Assembly: GCA_027314915.1 (NCBI GenBank)
Contig: DAHUZZ010000013.1
Coordinates: 1-53,699, forward strand
Length of the DNA stretch: 53,699 nucleotides
Direction: 5' to 3'
Source of the DNA: Thermoplasmata archaeon
Lineage (GTDB): Archaea; Thermoplasmatota; Thermoplasmata; Lutacidiplasmatales; UBA184
How positions within the stretch are numbered: the stretch's first letter is position 1; each line of letters opens with the position of its first letter. The translations under genes and the position numbers were made by a program. This document shows positions 6,961-16,065 of the stretch, piece by piece. Below the pieces are notes generated by a model. The model saw only the letters and a program-made list of their open reading frames with translations, made no database searches and was not told the origin of the DNA.

Positions 6961-8166
6961 ATGATGGGGTTCCTGACCAGCCCCCGGATCTGCGGGGGGC
7001 CCGGCGCGCTCGAGCAGCTCGGCGCCCTCGATCTGCACCGTGTCGCGCTCGTGGTCGATGCCGCCCTGGTCGGGTCCCTCCGGCTCGTCCGGGTCCGGGA
7101 CCAGCTCGCCTCCACGGAGGCCCGCGTGGAGGAGATGCCCCCGATCCGGGCCGAACCGTCCCTCGACGTGGTGATCGACCTGGGACGGCGGTTCTCCGCC
7201 TTCGGGCCCGACGGGATCGTCGCGGTCGGCGGAGGCAGCACGCTGGACGCCGCCAAGGGCGCCTGGGTCTCCAGCGTGCGTCCCGAGCTCGACCTCGCCG
7301 GGCTCACCCCCCTGTCCGAGCTCGGCCTGCGCCCCCGGTGCCGGCTCGTGGCCGTCCCCACGACCGCCGGGAGCGGCAGCGAGGCGAACGGCCTCGCCCA
7401 GTTCCACCGCAGCGACGGGGGAGCGATCGTCGAGCTCTCCTCGCGGGAGCTCGAGCCGGACTGGGCGCTCCTCGACCCGTACTTCCTCGGAACGCTTCCC
7501 CCGGCCCAGATGGCGGCCTCCGGCGTGGACGCGCTCGCCCACGCGCTCGAGGCGATCGCCTCCGACTGGGCGAACCCCTTCACCGACGCCCTCGCCCGGG
7601 AGGCGGCCGGACTGCTCGTGCGCGAACTGCCCAAGGGGGTTCGGCACCCCGAGGAGCTGGAGCGCGCGGCCCTGCTTCAGTCGGCCGCCGCGATGGCCGG
7701 GCTCGCCGCCGGGAACGCCCAGGCCGGGGTCGTGCATGCCCTCGCGCACGCGCTCTCCGCCACCTTCCCGGTGGCCCATGCCCGCGCGGTCGCGCCGCTC
7801 CTGCCGCCGGCGCTCGAGTTCAACTTCTCCGCCGCGAAGGAGCGGTACGCCGGCCTCGCCGGCGCGCTCGGGCCGGGGCCGGTGCAGAGCCGGACCGCGC
7901 TCGGATCCCGCGTGCGGCTCTTCCTCGAGCAGGTCGGGGCGCCCCGGAGCCTTGCGGAGGCCGGGGTCGCCCCGTCGGACCTGGCGGCCCGGAAGGGGAT
8001 CGTGATCGAGCGGGCGCTCGCCTCCCCCTCGCTCGTCGGGAACCCCCGGATGCCGACCGCCGAGGAGCTCGGGGCGATCCTGGCGGCGGCGACGGAGGGG
8101 CGCGAGCTCCCGCCGCCGGCGTCCCCCCGTTCGGCGGAGCCGCCGGACGGGCCGGGTCCGGCGTAG
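6961..8166 (+). CDS. Iron-containing alcohol dehydrogenase family protein
   Basis: 401 residues, the usual family length. It should perform NAD(P)H-linked oxidation/reduction of an alcohol or polyol. The nucleotide-binding loop AVGGGSTLDAAKGA is at about residue 89, followed by VPTTAGSGSE. The metal ligands lie in ASGVDALAHALEA (Asp, His), HALAHALSA and VAHARA. The substrate cannot be told from sequence: glycerol-type, lactaldehyde and maleylacetate reductases all belong here. It follows the zinc-ribbon gene by 40 nt on the same strand and converges on the PhoU-like gene. Confidence 0.85.
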   Translation: MMGFLTSPRICGGPGALEQLGALDLHRVALVVDAALVGSLRLVRVRDQLASTEARVEEMPPIRAEPSLDVVIDLGRRFSAFGPDGIVAVGGGSTLDAAKGAWVSSVRPELDLAGLTPLSELGLRPRCRLVAVPTTAGSGSEANGLAQFHRSDGGAIVELSSRELEPDWALLDPYFLGTLPPAQMAASGVDALAHALEAIASDWANPFTDALAREAAGLLVRELPKGVRHPEELERAALLQSAAAMAGLAAGNAQAGVVHALAHALSATFPVAHARAVAPLLPPALEFNFSAAKERYAGLAGALGPGPVQSRTALGSRVRLFLEQVGAPRSLAEAGVAPSDLAARKGIVIERALASPSLVGNPRMPTAEELGAILAAATEGRELPPPASPRSAEPPDGPGPA

Positions 8167-8180
8167 CCGTTCGCCGCGGG

Positions 8181-9224
8181 TCAGGCCGCGGTCCTCGCCG
8201 CGGTGCTCTCCTCGATCGCGTGGTTGATGGCGATCTCGGCCATGTCGGCGGCGTAGAGGGCGCTCCGCTCGACGCTCTCGAGGACGTAGGCGAGCGCGAC
8301 GGCGAGCCGACCGCGCTTCGAACTGAGCTGGTGGAGGATCTTCTCGCGCTCGCGCGGGATGCTCGCGATCTGGTCGAGGACGGCGTTGGCGCGGCCCACG
8401 TCCTTCTCCTCCAGCGCTTCGAGCGCCTCGGAGAGGCCGTGCGCCGAGGCGGTCGCGAGACGCTCGAGCTCCTGGACGAGCCCCTCGGGCGGACGCTCCC
8501 GGCCCAGCATGTCCACGGTGGAGGCGATCCGGACGCCGTGGTCCGCGATGCGCTCGAGGACCCGCGAGGCCTGGAGGAAGGTCATGCACTCGGGGAGCGA
8601 GAGCCCGATCGACGTGAGCGCCCGGGCATCCCGGAGCGCGGTGGTCACCTGCTTGCCGACGAACCAGTGGAGCCGGTCCACCTCCCAGTCCCGCTCGACG
8701 ACGTCGCGGGCGATGGCGGAATCCTGGTCCCGGAACGCCGCCATGGCATCGATCTGCATCGCGCGGACCATCTGGTGCATCCGTCGGATCACCGAGGGGA
8801 TCGGGAGCGGGTTCGGCCCGATGACGTCCTGCAGGATCACCGAGTCGGCGGTCTCCTCGAGGATCTCCGGGCCGATCATCCGCTGGGCGAAGTTCCGCAC
8901 CACGTCGCGCGTCCGGGCGTTCATCCGGTTCGGCGTGTGGATCTCCAGCAGCGGCGCCCCGGCGATGTACTCCGCCACGAGGAGCCGGAACAGGTGGTCC
9001 TCCGGGATGTCGTTCGTGACCTCGACCCGCCGCTTGGCCGCGCCCGCCCGGGCGCCCCCCTCCGCGAAGACGGTGAGCGACCCGTCGGACCGGGGGGAGA
9101 ACTGGAGGACGTCGCCGGCGTGGAGACCGCGTTCGGTCACCCAGGTCTTCGGCAGCGAGACGATGAAGGTGGAACCGCCCGTCTTCTGGATCCGGCGGCC
9201 GTGGAACCCTCCGTTCGAACGCAT
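8181..9224 (-). CDS. AbrB-PhoU fusion regulator, archaeal type
   Basis: 347 residues. The N-terminal 45 residues form a SpoVT/AbrB-like beta DNA-binding domain (RRIQKTGGSTFIVSLPKTWV). Two PhoU helical bundles follow, about residues 120-215 and 225-335, with the usual acidic helix pattern (DVVERDWEVDRLHWFV; SLPECMTFLQASRVLERIAD). In archaea such fusions are thought to control phosphate uptake genes. None is next to it here. ATG 9224 lies about 31 nt from a clear TATA box with no Shine-Dalgarno. Confidence 0.88.
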   Translation of the reverse strand: MRSNGGFHGRRIQKTGGSTFIVSLPKTWVTERGLHAGDVLQFSPRSDGSLTVFAEGGARAGAAKRRVEVTNDIPEDHLFRLLVAEYIAGAPLLEIHTPNRMNARTRDVVRNFAQRMIGPEILEETADSVILQDVIGPNPLPIPSVIRRMHQMVRAMQIDAMAAFRDQDSAIARDVVERDWEVDRLHWFVGKQVTTALRDARALTSIGLSLPECMTFLQASRVLERIADHGVRIASTVDMLGRERPPEGLVQELERLATASAHGLSEALEALEEKDVGRANAVLDQIASIPREREKILHQLSSKRGRLAVALAYVLESVERSALYAADMAEIAINHAIEESTAARTAA

Positions 9225-9250
9225 AGGGAACGGCCCGTCCTGTACTTGCC

Positions 9251-9259
9251 ACTATATAG
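9251..9259 (-). promoter_or_regulatory. TATA box of the AbrB-PhoU gene
   Basis: ACTATATAG is centred about 31 nt before the ATG at 9224 on the minus strand, consistent with a nearly leaderless transcript. Confidence 0.65.
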
Positions 9260-9334
9260 AAACCGCCCGGCCCCCATACCCGGGTCCGGCCGGGGGGGGC
9301 CTCCCCCGGCCGGTGGCCCCGTTTCGGGGTCGGT

Positions 9335-9343
9335 CCTAAATAC
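9335..9343 (+). promoter_or_regulatory. TATA box of the FAD dehydrogenase operon
   Basis: CCTAAATAC lies about 34 nt before ATG 9373. The identical 9-mer serves the L7Ae operon at 37689. It places the transcript start near 9366, downstream of the alternative GTG 9358. Confidence 0.6.
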
Positions 9344-9372
9344 GGCGAGCCTCCGTCGTGGCCCGTCCTCCG

Positions 9373-11031
9373 ATGGCGGACCCACGCCCCCGTACCGTCG
9401 AGTTCCGGGGGCGGCCGCTCGCCCTCCCGGCCGGCGCGACCCTCCTCGCCGGGCTCGCGGAACGGGGCCTCCCGCAGTTCCAGCGATCGGTGCGCTACCA
9501 CCGGCCGCGCGCCCCGTTCTGCGGCGTGGGTCACTGCTCCCAGTGCCTCGTCCGCGTCAACGGGGTCCCGAACGTCCGGGCCTGCCGCTACGAACCGGCG
9601 CCGGGGGACCGGATCACCACCGAGAACGCCTGGCCGTCCCCCCGGTGGGACCTCCTCGGAGCGCTCGACCTCGTGTTCGGCCGGGGCCTGGACAGCCTGC
9701 ACGGCTTCCGGCGCCCGGTCTGGGCGATGCCGCTCTACCACCGGGTCATCCGCCGGCTCGCGGGGTACGGCGCCCCCCCGACGGCCGACCCGGCGCCGAT
9801 CGCCCCCCCGCGGGAGATCCGGACCGACGCCATCGTCGTGGGGGCCGGACCCGCCGGCCGGGCGGCCGCCGCGAGGATCCGTGCGGCCGGCCGGGCGACG
9901 CTGCTCGTCGACCGGTCGCCCGTCACGGCCCCTCCCGCGGACGTGGGGCTCCTCGCCGGGGTGACCGCCGCGTTCCTCCCGCCGCCCGGGAGGGACGGGG
10001 AGTTCCGCCTGGCGGCGACCCGGGGCCGCGAGGGGATGATCCTCCGGGCCCCCCGGGTCCTGCTGGCCCCGGGCGGGTACGACGCGAACCTCCTCTTTCC
10101 GGGGAACGACCGCCCCGGGGTCATGACCGCGGAGGGAGCGATGGCGCTCCTCGACCGCCGGGGGAACCCGCCCTTCCGGCGGGCCCTCCTGGTCGGCGGG
10201 GGTGCGCGGGCGATGGAGATGGTGGACCGGTTCGGCGCCCACGTGGAGGCCGTGGTGGCCCCGACCCAGGTCCACGGGACCATCGCCGAGCGGGCGGCGG
10301 AGCTCGACATCCCGGTCTTCCCCCGGACCCTGCTGACCGCGGCGCACGGTCGGTCGCGGGTCCGCTCCGCCCTCCTGCGGCGCCGCGGCGGCGGGGAGAC
10401 GACCCGCCTGTCGGTCGACGCGATCGTGCTGGCCCACCGCCGCCTCCCCCACGTTCCGCTCTTCTTCCAGGTGGGTGCGCGCATGGAGTGGCGGGGCAGC
10501 ACCGGGGCCTACTATCCGGTGCTCGACGACGCCCTGGCGACCTCCGTGCCCGGCCTCTTCACGGCCGGCGAGAGCGCCGGGTTCGTCGCGCCGGCCTCCG
10601 CGGAGGCGAGCGGGATCGCCGCCGCCGAGGCGCTCCTCGATCGGCCGGCGCGGCTCGCCGACCTTCCGCCGCGCACGGCAGGGGAGGGCCCGCACGAGCT
10701 CGAGGGCTACTACCGGGAGCTGCTCGCGGGGAGGACGGGCCGGGGCAAGCTCGTGGCGTGCGCCTGCGAGGATGTGCTCCTCGGCGAGATCGACGCGGCG
10801 CACCGCGCGGGGTACCGGGGGATCGAGGTGATCAAGCGGTACACCTCGCTCGGCACCGGGCTCTGCCAGGGCCGGTACTGCGTGCCGGACGCGTTGCTCC
10901 TCCTCGCCCAGCTCGAGAGCCGGCCGCCCTCGGAGGTCGGGTTCCTCACGCAGCGGCCCCCCGTCCTGCCCACGCCGCTCGACGCCTGGGCGAGCCTCCC
11001 CGACGAGGCCGACCCGGAGGCGGGGCCGTGA
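9373..11031 (+). CDS. Alpha subunit of a two-component FAD dehydrogenase/oxidase (sarcosine oxidase, HcnB/proline dehydrogenase type) with two Fe-S domains
   Basis: 552 residues in three parts. An N-terminal [2Fe-2S] ferredoxin-like domain has CGVGHCSQC and a fourth Cys in RACRYEP. The FAD/NAD-binding core has VVGAGPAG (about residue 155), and LLVGGGARAMEM is a second nucleotide fold. A C-terminal BFD-like domain has VACACEDVLLGEI and GTGLCQGRYC. The same parts occur in the alpha subunits of sarcosine oxidase, hydrogen-cyanide synthase and D-hydroxyproline/proline dehydrogenases. It probably passes electrons from the beta subunit. The aminomethyltransferase domain of true heterotetrameric sarcosine oxidase is absent. 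Its TGA overlaps the beta start by four bases. Confidence 0.85.
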   Translation: MADPRPRTVEFRGRPLALPAGATLLAGLAERGLPQFQRSVRYHRPRAPFCGVGHCSQCLVRVNGVPNVRACRYEPAPGDRITTENAWPSPRWDLLGALDLVFGRGLDSLHGFRRPVWAMPLYHRVIRRLAGYGAPPTADPAPIAPPREIRTDAIVVGAGPAGRAAAARIRAAGRATLLVDRSPVTAPPADVGLLAGVTAAFLPPPGRDGEFRLAATRGREGMILRAPRVLLAPGGYDANLLFPGNDRPGVMTAEGAMALLDRRGNPPFRRALLVGGGARAMEMVDRFGAHVEAVVAPTQVHGTIAERAAELDIPVFPRTLLTAAHGRSRVRSALLRRRGGGETTRLSVDAIVLAHRRLPHVPLFFQVGARMEWRGSTGAYYPVLDDALATSVPGLFTAGESAGFVAPASAEASGIAAAEALLDRPARLADLPPRTAGEGPHELEGYYRELLAGRTGRGKLVACACEDVLLGEIDAAHRAGYRGIEVIKRYTSLGTGLCQGRYCVPDALLLLAQLESRPPSEVGFLTQRPPVLPTPLDAWASLPDEADPEAGP

Positions 11032-12200
11032 GCCCGGGCGGCGATCGGCGCGAGTTCCGCGTCGCGATCGTCGGCGCCGGGATCATCGGGCTGTTCACGG
11101 CGCACCACCTCGCCCGCGCCGGGTTCGGCCCGATCGTCGTGCTCGACCGGGGGTTCCTGTCGAACGGGGCCTCCGGGCGGAACGGCGGGGGCGTCCGCCA
11201 GCAGTGGGAGACGCCGGAGACCATCCGGCTCGCCCGGGAGTCCGTGGCGGCCTACCGGCGGTTCGGTGCCGAGTTCGGGTACAACATCTGGTTCCGCCAG
11301 GGCGGGTACCTCTTCCTGGCGACGGACGCCCTCGAGCTGCAGGGGCTCGACCGGATCTACGCGGCGGTCCGCGCGGAGGGGCTCGGCATCCGGAAGCTCG
11401 CTCCCGAGGAGATCCCGGCGCTCGTGCCGGGGATCCGCAGCGAGGGGGTCGCGGGGGGCACCTACCTGCGGCAGGACGGGACGCTCTATCCCTTTCCCGC
11501 GATCTGGGCGCTGTACGAATCGGTGCGCCGGGCGGGGGTCGAGGTCCGCCTGGGGACCGGGGTGACCGGCGTGCTCCGTTCGGGCGACCGGGTCACGGGG
11601 GTCACGACGGACCCCGGCGGCGAGCTCCGGGCGGAGTGGGTCGTGAACGCCGCGGGGGGATGGTCGGGCGATCTCGCGCGGCGCGCGGGGCTCGAGGTGG
11701 CCAACGTGGCCACCCGCCACGAGATCCTCGCGACGGAGCCGCTCAAGCGGTTCCTCGATCCGATGGTGGTCCGGCTCCGGGACGGCCTCTACTTCAGCCA
11801 GACGATGCGGGGCGAGATCGTGGGCGGGCTCACCGTGCGCCACCCCCCGGGGACCGGGCACGGCGTGCCCACGTCGATCCGGTTCCTCCGGGAGATGTCC
11901 CGGGCGCTCACGGGGCTCCTTCCGCGCCTGGGTCCCCTCGGGATCCTCCGGGCCTGGTCCGGCTTCTACGACGACACCCCCGACGGGCTGCCGGTGATCG
12001 GCGAGGAGGAGCGGCTCCGCGGCTTCGTGGAGGCGAACGGGTTCGGCGGCCACGGGTTCATGCTCGCGCCGGCCGCGTCGCGGCGGATCGCCGCGGTCCT
12101 CCTCGGCGAGCGGTCCGACCTCGACCCCGCCCGGTTCGGCCCGGGCCGGTTCGCGCTCCCGGGGCGCGACCACGCCCCGGAGCGGGTCCAGCTGGGCTGA
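11028..12200 (+). CDS. Beta subunit, DAO-family FAD amine/amino-acid dehydrogenase
   Basis: 390 residues. A Rossmann motif near the N-terminus (VAIVGAGIIGLFTAHHLA) and GASGRNGGGVRQQW, typical of sarcosine oxidase beta and proline dehydrogenase subunits, are followed by a substrate region and the closing FAD motif PDGLPVIG...GFGGHGFMLAP. It should oxidise a secondary amine or imino acid such as sarcosine, proline or hydroxyproline, passing electrons to the alpha subunit. The exact substrate is not readable. GTG 11028 overlaps the alpha stop (GTGA), so the two subunits are made together. Confidence 0.86.
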   Translation: MSPGGDRREFRVAIVGAGIIGLFTAHHLARAGFGPIVVLDRGFLSNGASGRNGGGVRQQWETPETIRLARESVAAYRRFGAEFGYNIWFRQGGYLFLATDALELQGLDRIYAAVRAEGLGIRKLAPEEIPALVPGIRSEGVAGGTYLRQDGTLYPFPAIWALYESVRRAGVEVRLGTGVTGVLRSGDRVTGVTTDPGGELRAEWVVNAAGGWSGDLARRAGLEVANVATRHEILATEPLKRFLDPMVVRLRDGLYFSQTMRGEIVGGLTVRHPPGTGHGVPTSIRFLREMSRALTGLLPRLGPLGILRAWSGFYDDTPDGLPVIGEEERLRGFVEANGFGGHGFMLAPAASRRIAAVLLGERSDLDPARFGPGRFALPGRDHAPERVQLG

Positions 12201-12251
12201 CCCGCCGCGCGCCCCCACAAGGGTCTTCCCGCGCCCCCCCTCTCGGGCCCC

Positions 12252-13571
12252 GTGGCGAAGCGACCGGCGACGGACGGCGCGCCACGGCCGCTCGCCCCGA
12301 CGGTGACGGCGGCCTACCGCGACGCGGTGGACGTCGCGGACTCCTACCGGGCGGTCCGCACCGCGGTGCGGCTCGACCGCGGGATCCTGCGCGTCGGCAA
12401 CCGGTTCGTCCCGCTGGACCGGTACCGCGAGATCGCCTTCGTCGCGCTGGGGAACGCCTCCGCGTCGCTCGCGCTCGGGCTCTGGGAGACGCTCGGCGAG
12501 CGGCTGACCCAGGGGATCGTCGCGGGGGCCACGCCGACCCCGTCGAACGTCCCCTTCCGGTCCTGGGTCGTCCCCCCGGGGTACCCGGGCGGGGAGGTGG
12601 GCATCTCCGTGGCGGCCTCCGTGGAGGAGCTCTCCCGCGGTCTCGGCCCCCGGGACCTCCTCATCCTGCTCCTGAGCCCGGGCGGGCTTTCGGCCCTCTC
12701 GACGCCGCCCGCCGGGGTCACCGGTCCGGAGTGGCAGCGGCTCCTCGCGGGCATGGCCCACGCCGGCGCCGGCGGCGGGGAACTGACCGGGTTCGTCCGC
12801 TGCTTCGGGGGCGGGGTCGCCGGGGGCCGGCTGGGGCGCGTGGCGACCGCGGGGGAGATCGAGACGCTGCTCCTCGACCGCGGGGACGGACCGGCGAACG
12901 TCGCCGGCGGTCCCACGATCCCGCTCCTCCCGGCGGAAGCGGCCTCCGCGCGGGCCCTCCTCCAGCGCCACGCGTCGTTGCCGGAGATGGTCCCGCGGGT
13001 CGCCGAGCTGCGCCGCCCGCCTCCCCCGGAGGAGCCGCTCCAGCGGGCGGGGATGCACCGGCCGGTGGTCCTGCTCGGTCCCGCGGACGCGCTCCGCGGG
13101 GCGAGCGACGCGTTCGCCGACCGTCGCTGGGTCTGCCGCCTGGGGGGGATGACCATCCCCGGCCCGCCCGAGGCCGCGGCCGAGCGGCTCCTCGCCCGGG
13201 CCGAGGAGCTCTTGGCCGAGCTCCGCTGGACGCCCCACGGGGGCGCCGATCCCGCCGGCGCGGCGCCCCGGAGCGAGGCGCGCGTGGGCGCGGCCATCTT
13301 CGCCGGCGTGACCCTCGGCCTCCCCGAGGGGATCGAGGAGACCGAGGCGACCGACCGGTTCCTCCGCTCGGCCCAGCGCGGCCTGACGCGGCGGGGCAGC
13401 GCGGTCATCCTCCTGCCGACCGCGGGGGCGACGGTCCCGGGCCGCGGCCCGCCCGGCGGCTACGTGGAAGCGGAGGGCCCCCCCGGGACGATCGTGCGCT
13501 CCCTCCCGATGCGGGCCGGTCTCACCGACGTGGGGCCGGTCGCGATCGCGGCGTACCGCGCGGAAGGTTGA
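12252..13571 (+). CDS. Glycerate-2-kinase-like (DUF4147/MOFRL) protein lacking key lysines
   Basis: 439 residues, normal for the family. Recognisable parts are the opening helix (RDAVDVADSYRAVR), LLILLLSPGGLSAL in place of LLSGGGSALL, and NVAGGPTIPLL in place of the ASGPT motif. However, the usual GKAA near residue 70 reads GNAS, the KHLSxIKGG motif is replaced by CFGGGVAGG, and no GGRNQ motif is found in the C-terminal half. It is therefore either a diverged kinase with another substrate or a non-catalytic paralogue. It lies 51 nt after the FAD dehydrogenase pair and 10 nt before the MFS gene. Start GTG 12252 has no clear Shine-Dalgarno. Confidence 0.65.
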   Translation: MAKRPATDGAPRPLAPTVTAAYRDAVDVADSYRAVRTAVRLDRGILRVGNRFVPLDRYREIAFVALGNASASLALGLWETLGERLTQGIVAGATPTPSNVPFRSWVVPPGYPGGEVGISVAASVEELSRGLGPRDLLILLLSPGGLSALSTPPAGVTGPEWQRLLAGMAHAGAGGGELTGFVRCFGGGVAGGRLGRVATAGEIETLLLDRGDGPANVAGGPTIPLLPAEAASARALLQRHASLPEMVPRVAELRRPPPPEEPLQRAGMHRPVVLLGPADALRGASDAFADRRWVCRLGGMTIPGPPEAAAERLLARAEELLAELRWTPHGGADPAGAAPRSEARVGAAIFAGVTLGLPEGIEETEATDRFLRSAQRGLTRRGSAVILLPTAGATVPGRGPPGGYVEAEGPPGTIVRSLPMRAGLTDVGPVAIAAYRAEG

Positions 13572-13581
13572 GATCGGCGGG

Positions 13582-14814
13582 ATGGCCGGCCCGGAGGACG
13601 GCAGCTACGCGGCGCTCCTCCGGAACCGCCCCTTCCGTGCCTACTGGTTCTCGCAGGCCGCCGGCGACGCGGGGTACGCGGTCTACGCCATCTCCGTCGT
13701 CTGGCTGAGCTACCGCGTCTCCGGCAGCGCCCTCATCGTCGGCATCGTCCTCGGCGTCGAGTTCGGCGTCTACGCCCTCTCCTTCGTGGCGGGCGCCTTC
13801 GTCGACCGGGTCCGGAACCTGCGCTCGGTCCTCCTCGTCGGCTATCCGCTGCAGGCGGCGGGCGCCTTCGCGCTGGCTGCGACGCTCGCCGAGGGGATCC
13901 TCACGGTGCCGCTGCTGCTCGCCCTCGTCACGCTCATCTCCTTCGTCTGGGACTTCACCTGGACCGCGAACAACGCGATCCCGCCCCACCTGGTCCCAGC
14001 GTCCCAGCTGCTCCGCGCCAACAGCCTGGTCTCGGCCGTGAGCGGCGGCAACACGATCGCCGGCTACGCGGTCGGCGGCGCGCTCCTCCTCTTCGTGGGC
14101 CCCGCCGTGGGCCAGGTGCTGTACGGGTTCCTCAACCTGGCCGCGGCGCTGCTCGCGCTCGGCGTCGTGCTGCCGAGCCGGGCCCCTTCGGCCCCGAGCT
14201 CGATCGGGCGGCAGCTCCGGGAGGGATGGCGCTTCCTCGCCGCACCCGAGCGCCGGACGATCCGGCAGCTCACCGCGTACGGCGCGCTCGAGGGCACCGT
14301 CTCGCTCGCGCCGCCCCTGCTCATCACCCTCCTGAGCGCGCAGCTCTACCCGGATCCGGCGGGGACCTACGGGATCCTGTTCACCAGCTTCGCGGTCGGC
14401 GGCGTGGTGGGAAGCCTCCTCCTCGGACGGCTGAACCCCCGCGGCCGGCTCGCGTGGGTGCTCTTCGGCGCCCCGGCGGCCGAGGGGGTCCTCCTCCTCG
14501 GCGCGGTCCTCGCCGCGCCGGCGGTCCCGGCCTCGGCCGTCGCCTGGTTCGGCATCGGGATCGTCGACGTCGCGCTCTTCACGGTCCTCCTCGCCTACCT
14601 CCAGGCGACCGCGCCCCGCGCGCTCCTGGCCCGGACCATCACGAACTCCTACTTCTTCCGCGGGACCGCCCGCGCCGCGGGGGTCGTGGTCCTGGGCGCC
14701 CTCGGCGCCGTCCTCCTCGCCTTCCACCTCTCCCTCGTGGTGGGCCTCCTCTTCGCCGGCACCGCGCTCTCGGGCGCGGTGATCTTCCGATCGCTGCGGT
14801 CGCTCGCCTACTGA
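13582..14814 (+). CDS. Major facilitator superfamily transporter
   Basis: 410 residues with about 12 hydrophobic segments in two halves. The N-terminus LLRNRPFRAYWFSQAAGDAG, together with the inter-helix DRVRNLRSVLL, is typical of the EntS/MFS_3-type exporters. The substrate is unknown. It follows the glycerate-kinase-like gene by 10 nt and may share its transcript; that would fit export or uptake of a related small acid, but this is guesswork. Its last 7 bases overlap the end of the convergent gene. Confidence 0.85.
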   Translation: MAGPEDGSYAALLRNRPFRAYWFSQAAGDAGYAVYAISVVWLSYRVSGSALIVGIVLGVEFGVYALSFVAGAFVDRVRNLRSVLLVGYPLQAAGAFALAATLAEGILTVPLLLALVTLISFVWDFTWTANNAIPPHLVPASQLLRANSLVSAVSGGNTIAGYAVGGALLLFVGPAVGQVLYGFLNLAAALLALGVVLPSRAPSAPSSIGRQLREGWRFLAAPERRTIRQLTAYGALEGTVSLAPPLLITLLSAQLYPDPAGTYGILFTSFAVGGVVGSLLLGRLNPRGRLAWVLFGAPAAEGVLLLGAVLAAPAVPASAVAWFGIGIVDVALFTVLLAYLQATAPRALLARTITNSYFFRGTARAAGVVVLGALGAVLLAFHLSLVVGLLFAGTALSGAVIFRSLRSLAY

Positions 14815-15452
14815 CTCGGCGCGACCGCCCGGTCGGAGCCGGAGGACGGGTGCTCGAAGTGCCGCTTGAGCGCCATGTACTCCTCGAAGGAGATCTGGCG
14901 CCGGGCCCGTACCGCGCCGGCCTGCTTGAGGGAGCCGATCTGGAACCGCGCGAGGAGCTCGGGGACCGGGCGCGGGGTGGTGGGGGCGCTCTCCGCGGCG
15001 AGCGGGGCCGCAGCGAGCGGCCGGAAGGCGGGCGGCGGCACCGGGGCGGCGGACGCCGCGGCCGGCTCCCCCGACGAAGCGGGGCTCGGGAGCGGGACCG
15101 CGGTGCCCCGGGACTGCTCGACGTACTGGCGGAGCAGCGCGTGCTCCCCGTCGCTCAGCTCCCCTTCCTCGTGGAGGAGCTCGACGAGCTCCGTCTGGCG
15201 GGGCCGGTAGGTCTGGATCAGCTCGGGGAGCGCGCGGTCCGGGCGCGCAGGCCCGCCGGAGCTCCCCACGCTCTCGTCCAGGTCCTTGCGGAGCTTCGCG
15301 ACGGCGGACCGGATCTCCTCCGACGTGATCTCGGGCCCGTCGGCCCTCGGCTCGAGCGTGGTCGAGAGACGGACCCGGGTCGGACGATCCGGATCCTCCC
15401 CGGACAGCTCCCGCTCGACGGAGATCTCGACGGAACGGCGCGGGGCGGACAT
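14808..15452 (-). CDS. Hypothetical protein with acidic helical N-terminus and conserved C-terminal helix
   Basis: 214 residues. The first 50 contain VEISVERELSG and ITSEEIRSAVAKLRKDLDES. The middle is a Pro/Ala/Ser linker of about 40 residues. The end has ARRQISFEEYMALKRHFEH, which looks like a short docking helix. No family was recognised. ATG 15452 is chosen over GTG 15467 because the coding-like sequence starts there. It converges on the MFS gene with a 7-bp overlap. Confidence 0.55.
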   Translation of the reverse strand: MSAPRRSVEISVERELSGEDPDRPTRVRLSTTLEPRADGPEITSEEIRSAVAKLRKDLDESVGSSGGPARPDRALPELIQTYRPRQTELVELLHEEGELSDGEHALLRQYVEQSRGTAVPLPSPASSGEPAAASAAPVPPPAFRPLAAAPLAAESAPTTPRPVPELLARFQIGSLKQAGAVRARRQISFEEYMALKRHFEHPSSGSDRAVAPSQ

Positions 15453-15553
15453 CCGGGGCGGGGACACGACCGGGGAAGATGGCCGTTGCGGCCCCGAGGA
15501 ACGGACGGACCGGGCTGTAACTCACCAAAGGTAATCGAGTGAAGACAAGTAAC

Positions 15554-15561
15554 CTTATATG
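15554..15561 (+). promoter_or_regulatory. TATA box of the HxlR-type regulator
   Basis: CTTATATG places the transcript start near 15583, giving ATG 15595 a leader of about 12 nt. AT-rich sequence with half sites resembling GGTAAT/GTAACC (15518-15553) directly upstream may hold a regulator site. Confidence 0.55.
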
Positions 15562-15594
15562 CCGTCGACCCCATATTGTGGCCGAGGTCTCGAA

Positions 15595-16065
15595 ATGCCC
15601 GGCTCCATGCACCCTCACGACCACCCGCTGCACGCCACGGCCGAGCCCTGCGGCGAGGAGGGGCGCGCCCTCTGCCCCGTCCTGGCCGCGGTCGGGGTGA
15701 TCGGCACCGAGTGGCGGCTCGTCATCGTCCACCGCCTGCTCGACGGTCCCCAGCGGTTCAGCGAGCTGCTCCGCTCCAACCCCCGCCTGAACGCGAAGAC
15801 GCTGAGCGCGACGCTCAAGCACCTCGAGAACGTCGGGGTGGTCCAGCGCAACGTCGTCAGCACCCGACCGTTCGTCGTCGTCTACTCGCTGACCGAGATG
15901 GGGATCGGCCTGGGCCCGGCGGCCCGGGAGCTCCGGCTCTGGGGCGAGCGGTTCATCCTGCCGCGCTCCCGCGGGCGCGCGAGCGCGCCGGACCCGCACC
16001 GTCGGGCGATCGCGCCCGAGCTGCCCCCGGTGGTCCCCGAGGCGGGCCCCCGCGTGGGTCGCTAG
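15595..16065 (+). CDS. HxlR-family winged-helix transcription regulator
   Basis: 156 residues. LCPVLAAVGVIGTEWRLVIV followed by LLDGPQRFSELLRSNPRLN and a recognition helix (AKTLSATLKHLENVGVV) is the HxlR pattern (CPV..xxxIGxxWxxxIL...GxxRFxEL). The Cys in CPV can sense redox or electrophiles in characterised members. There is a His-rich N-terminal tail (HPHDHPLHA) and a Pro/Arg-rich C-terminal tail. No target gene is directly adjacent, apart from the opposite-strand hypothetical gene that shares the upstream region. Start 15595 is chosen from the TATA position; 15607 is possible. Confidence 0.85.
   Translation: MPGSMHPHDHPLHATAEPCGEEGRALCPVLAAVGVIGTEWRLVIVHRLLDGPQRFSELLRSNPRLNAKTLSATLKHLENVGVVQRNVVSTRPFVVVYSLTEMGIGLGPAARELRLWGERFILPRSRGRASAPDPHRRAIAPELPPVVPEAGPRVGR

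Noticed and set aside
6868-10803. Minus-strand frame of 1311 codons
   Set aside because: Shadow of the Fe-ADH, PhoU and FAD genes; Arg/Pro/Gly-rich with no domain. Such long shadow frames are common here because of the high GC content.
7338-12200. Plus frame of 1620 codons
   Set aside because: Only the last 390 codons (from 11028) are real, the beta FAD subunit; the rest is shadow.
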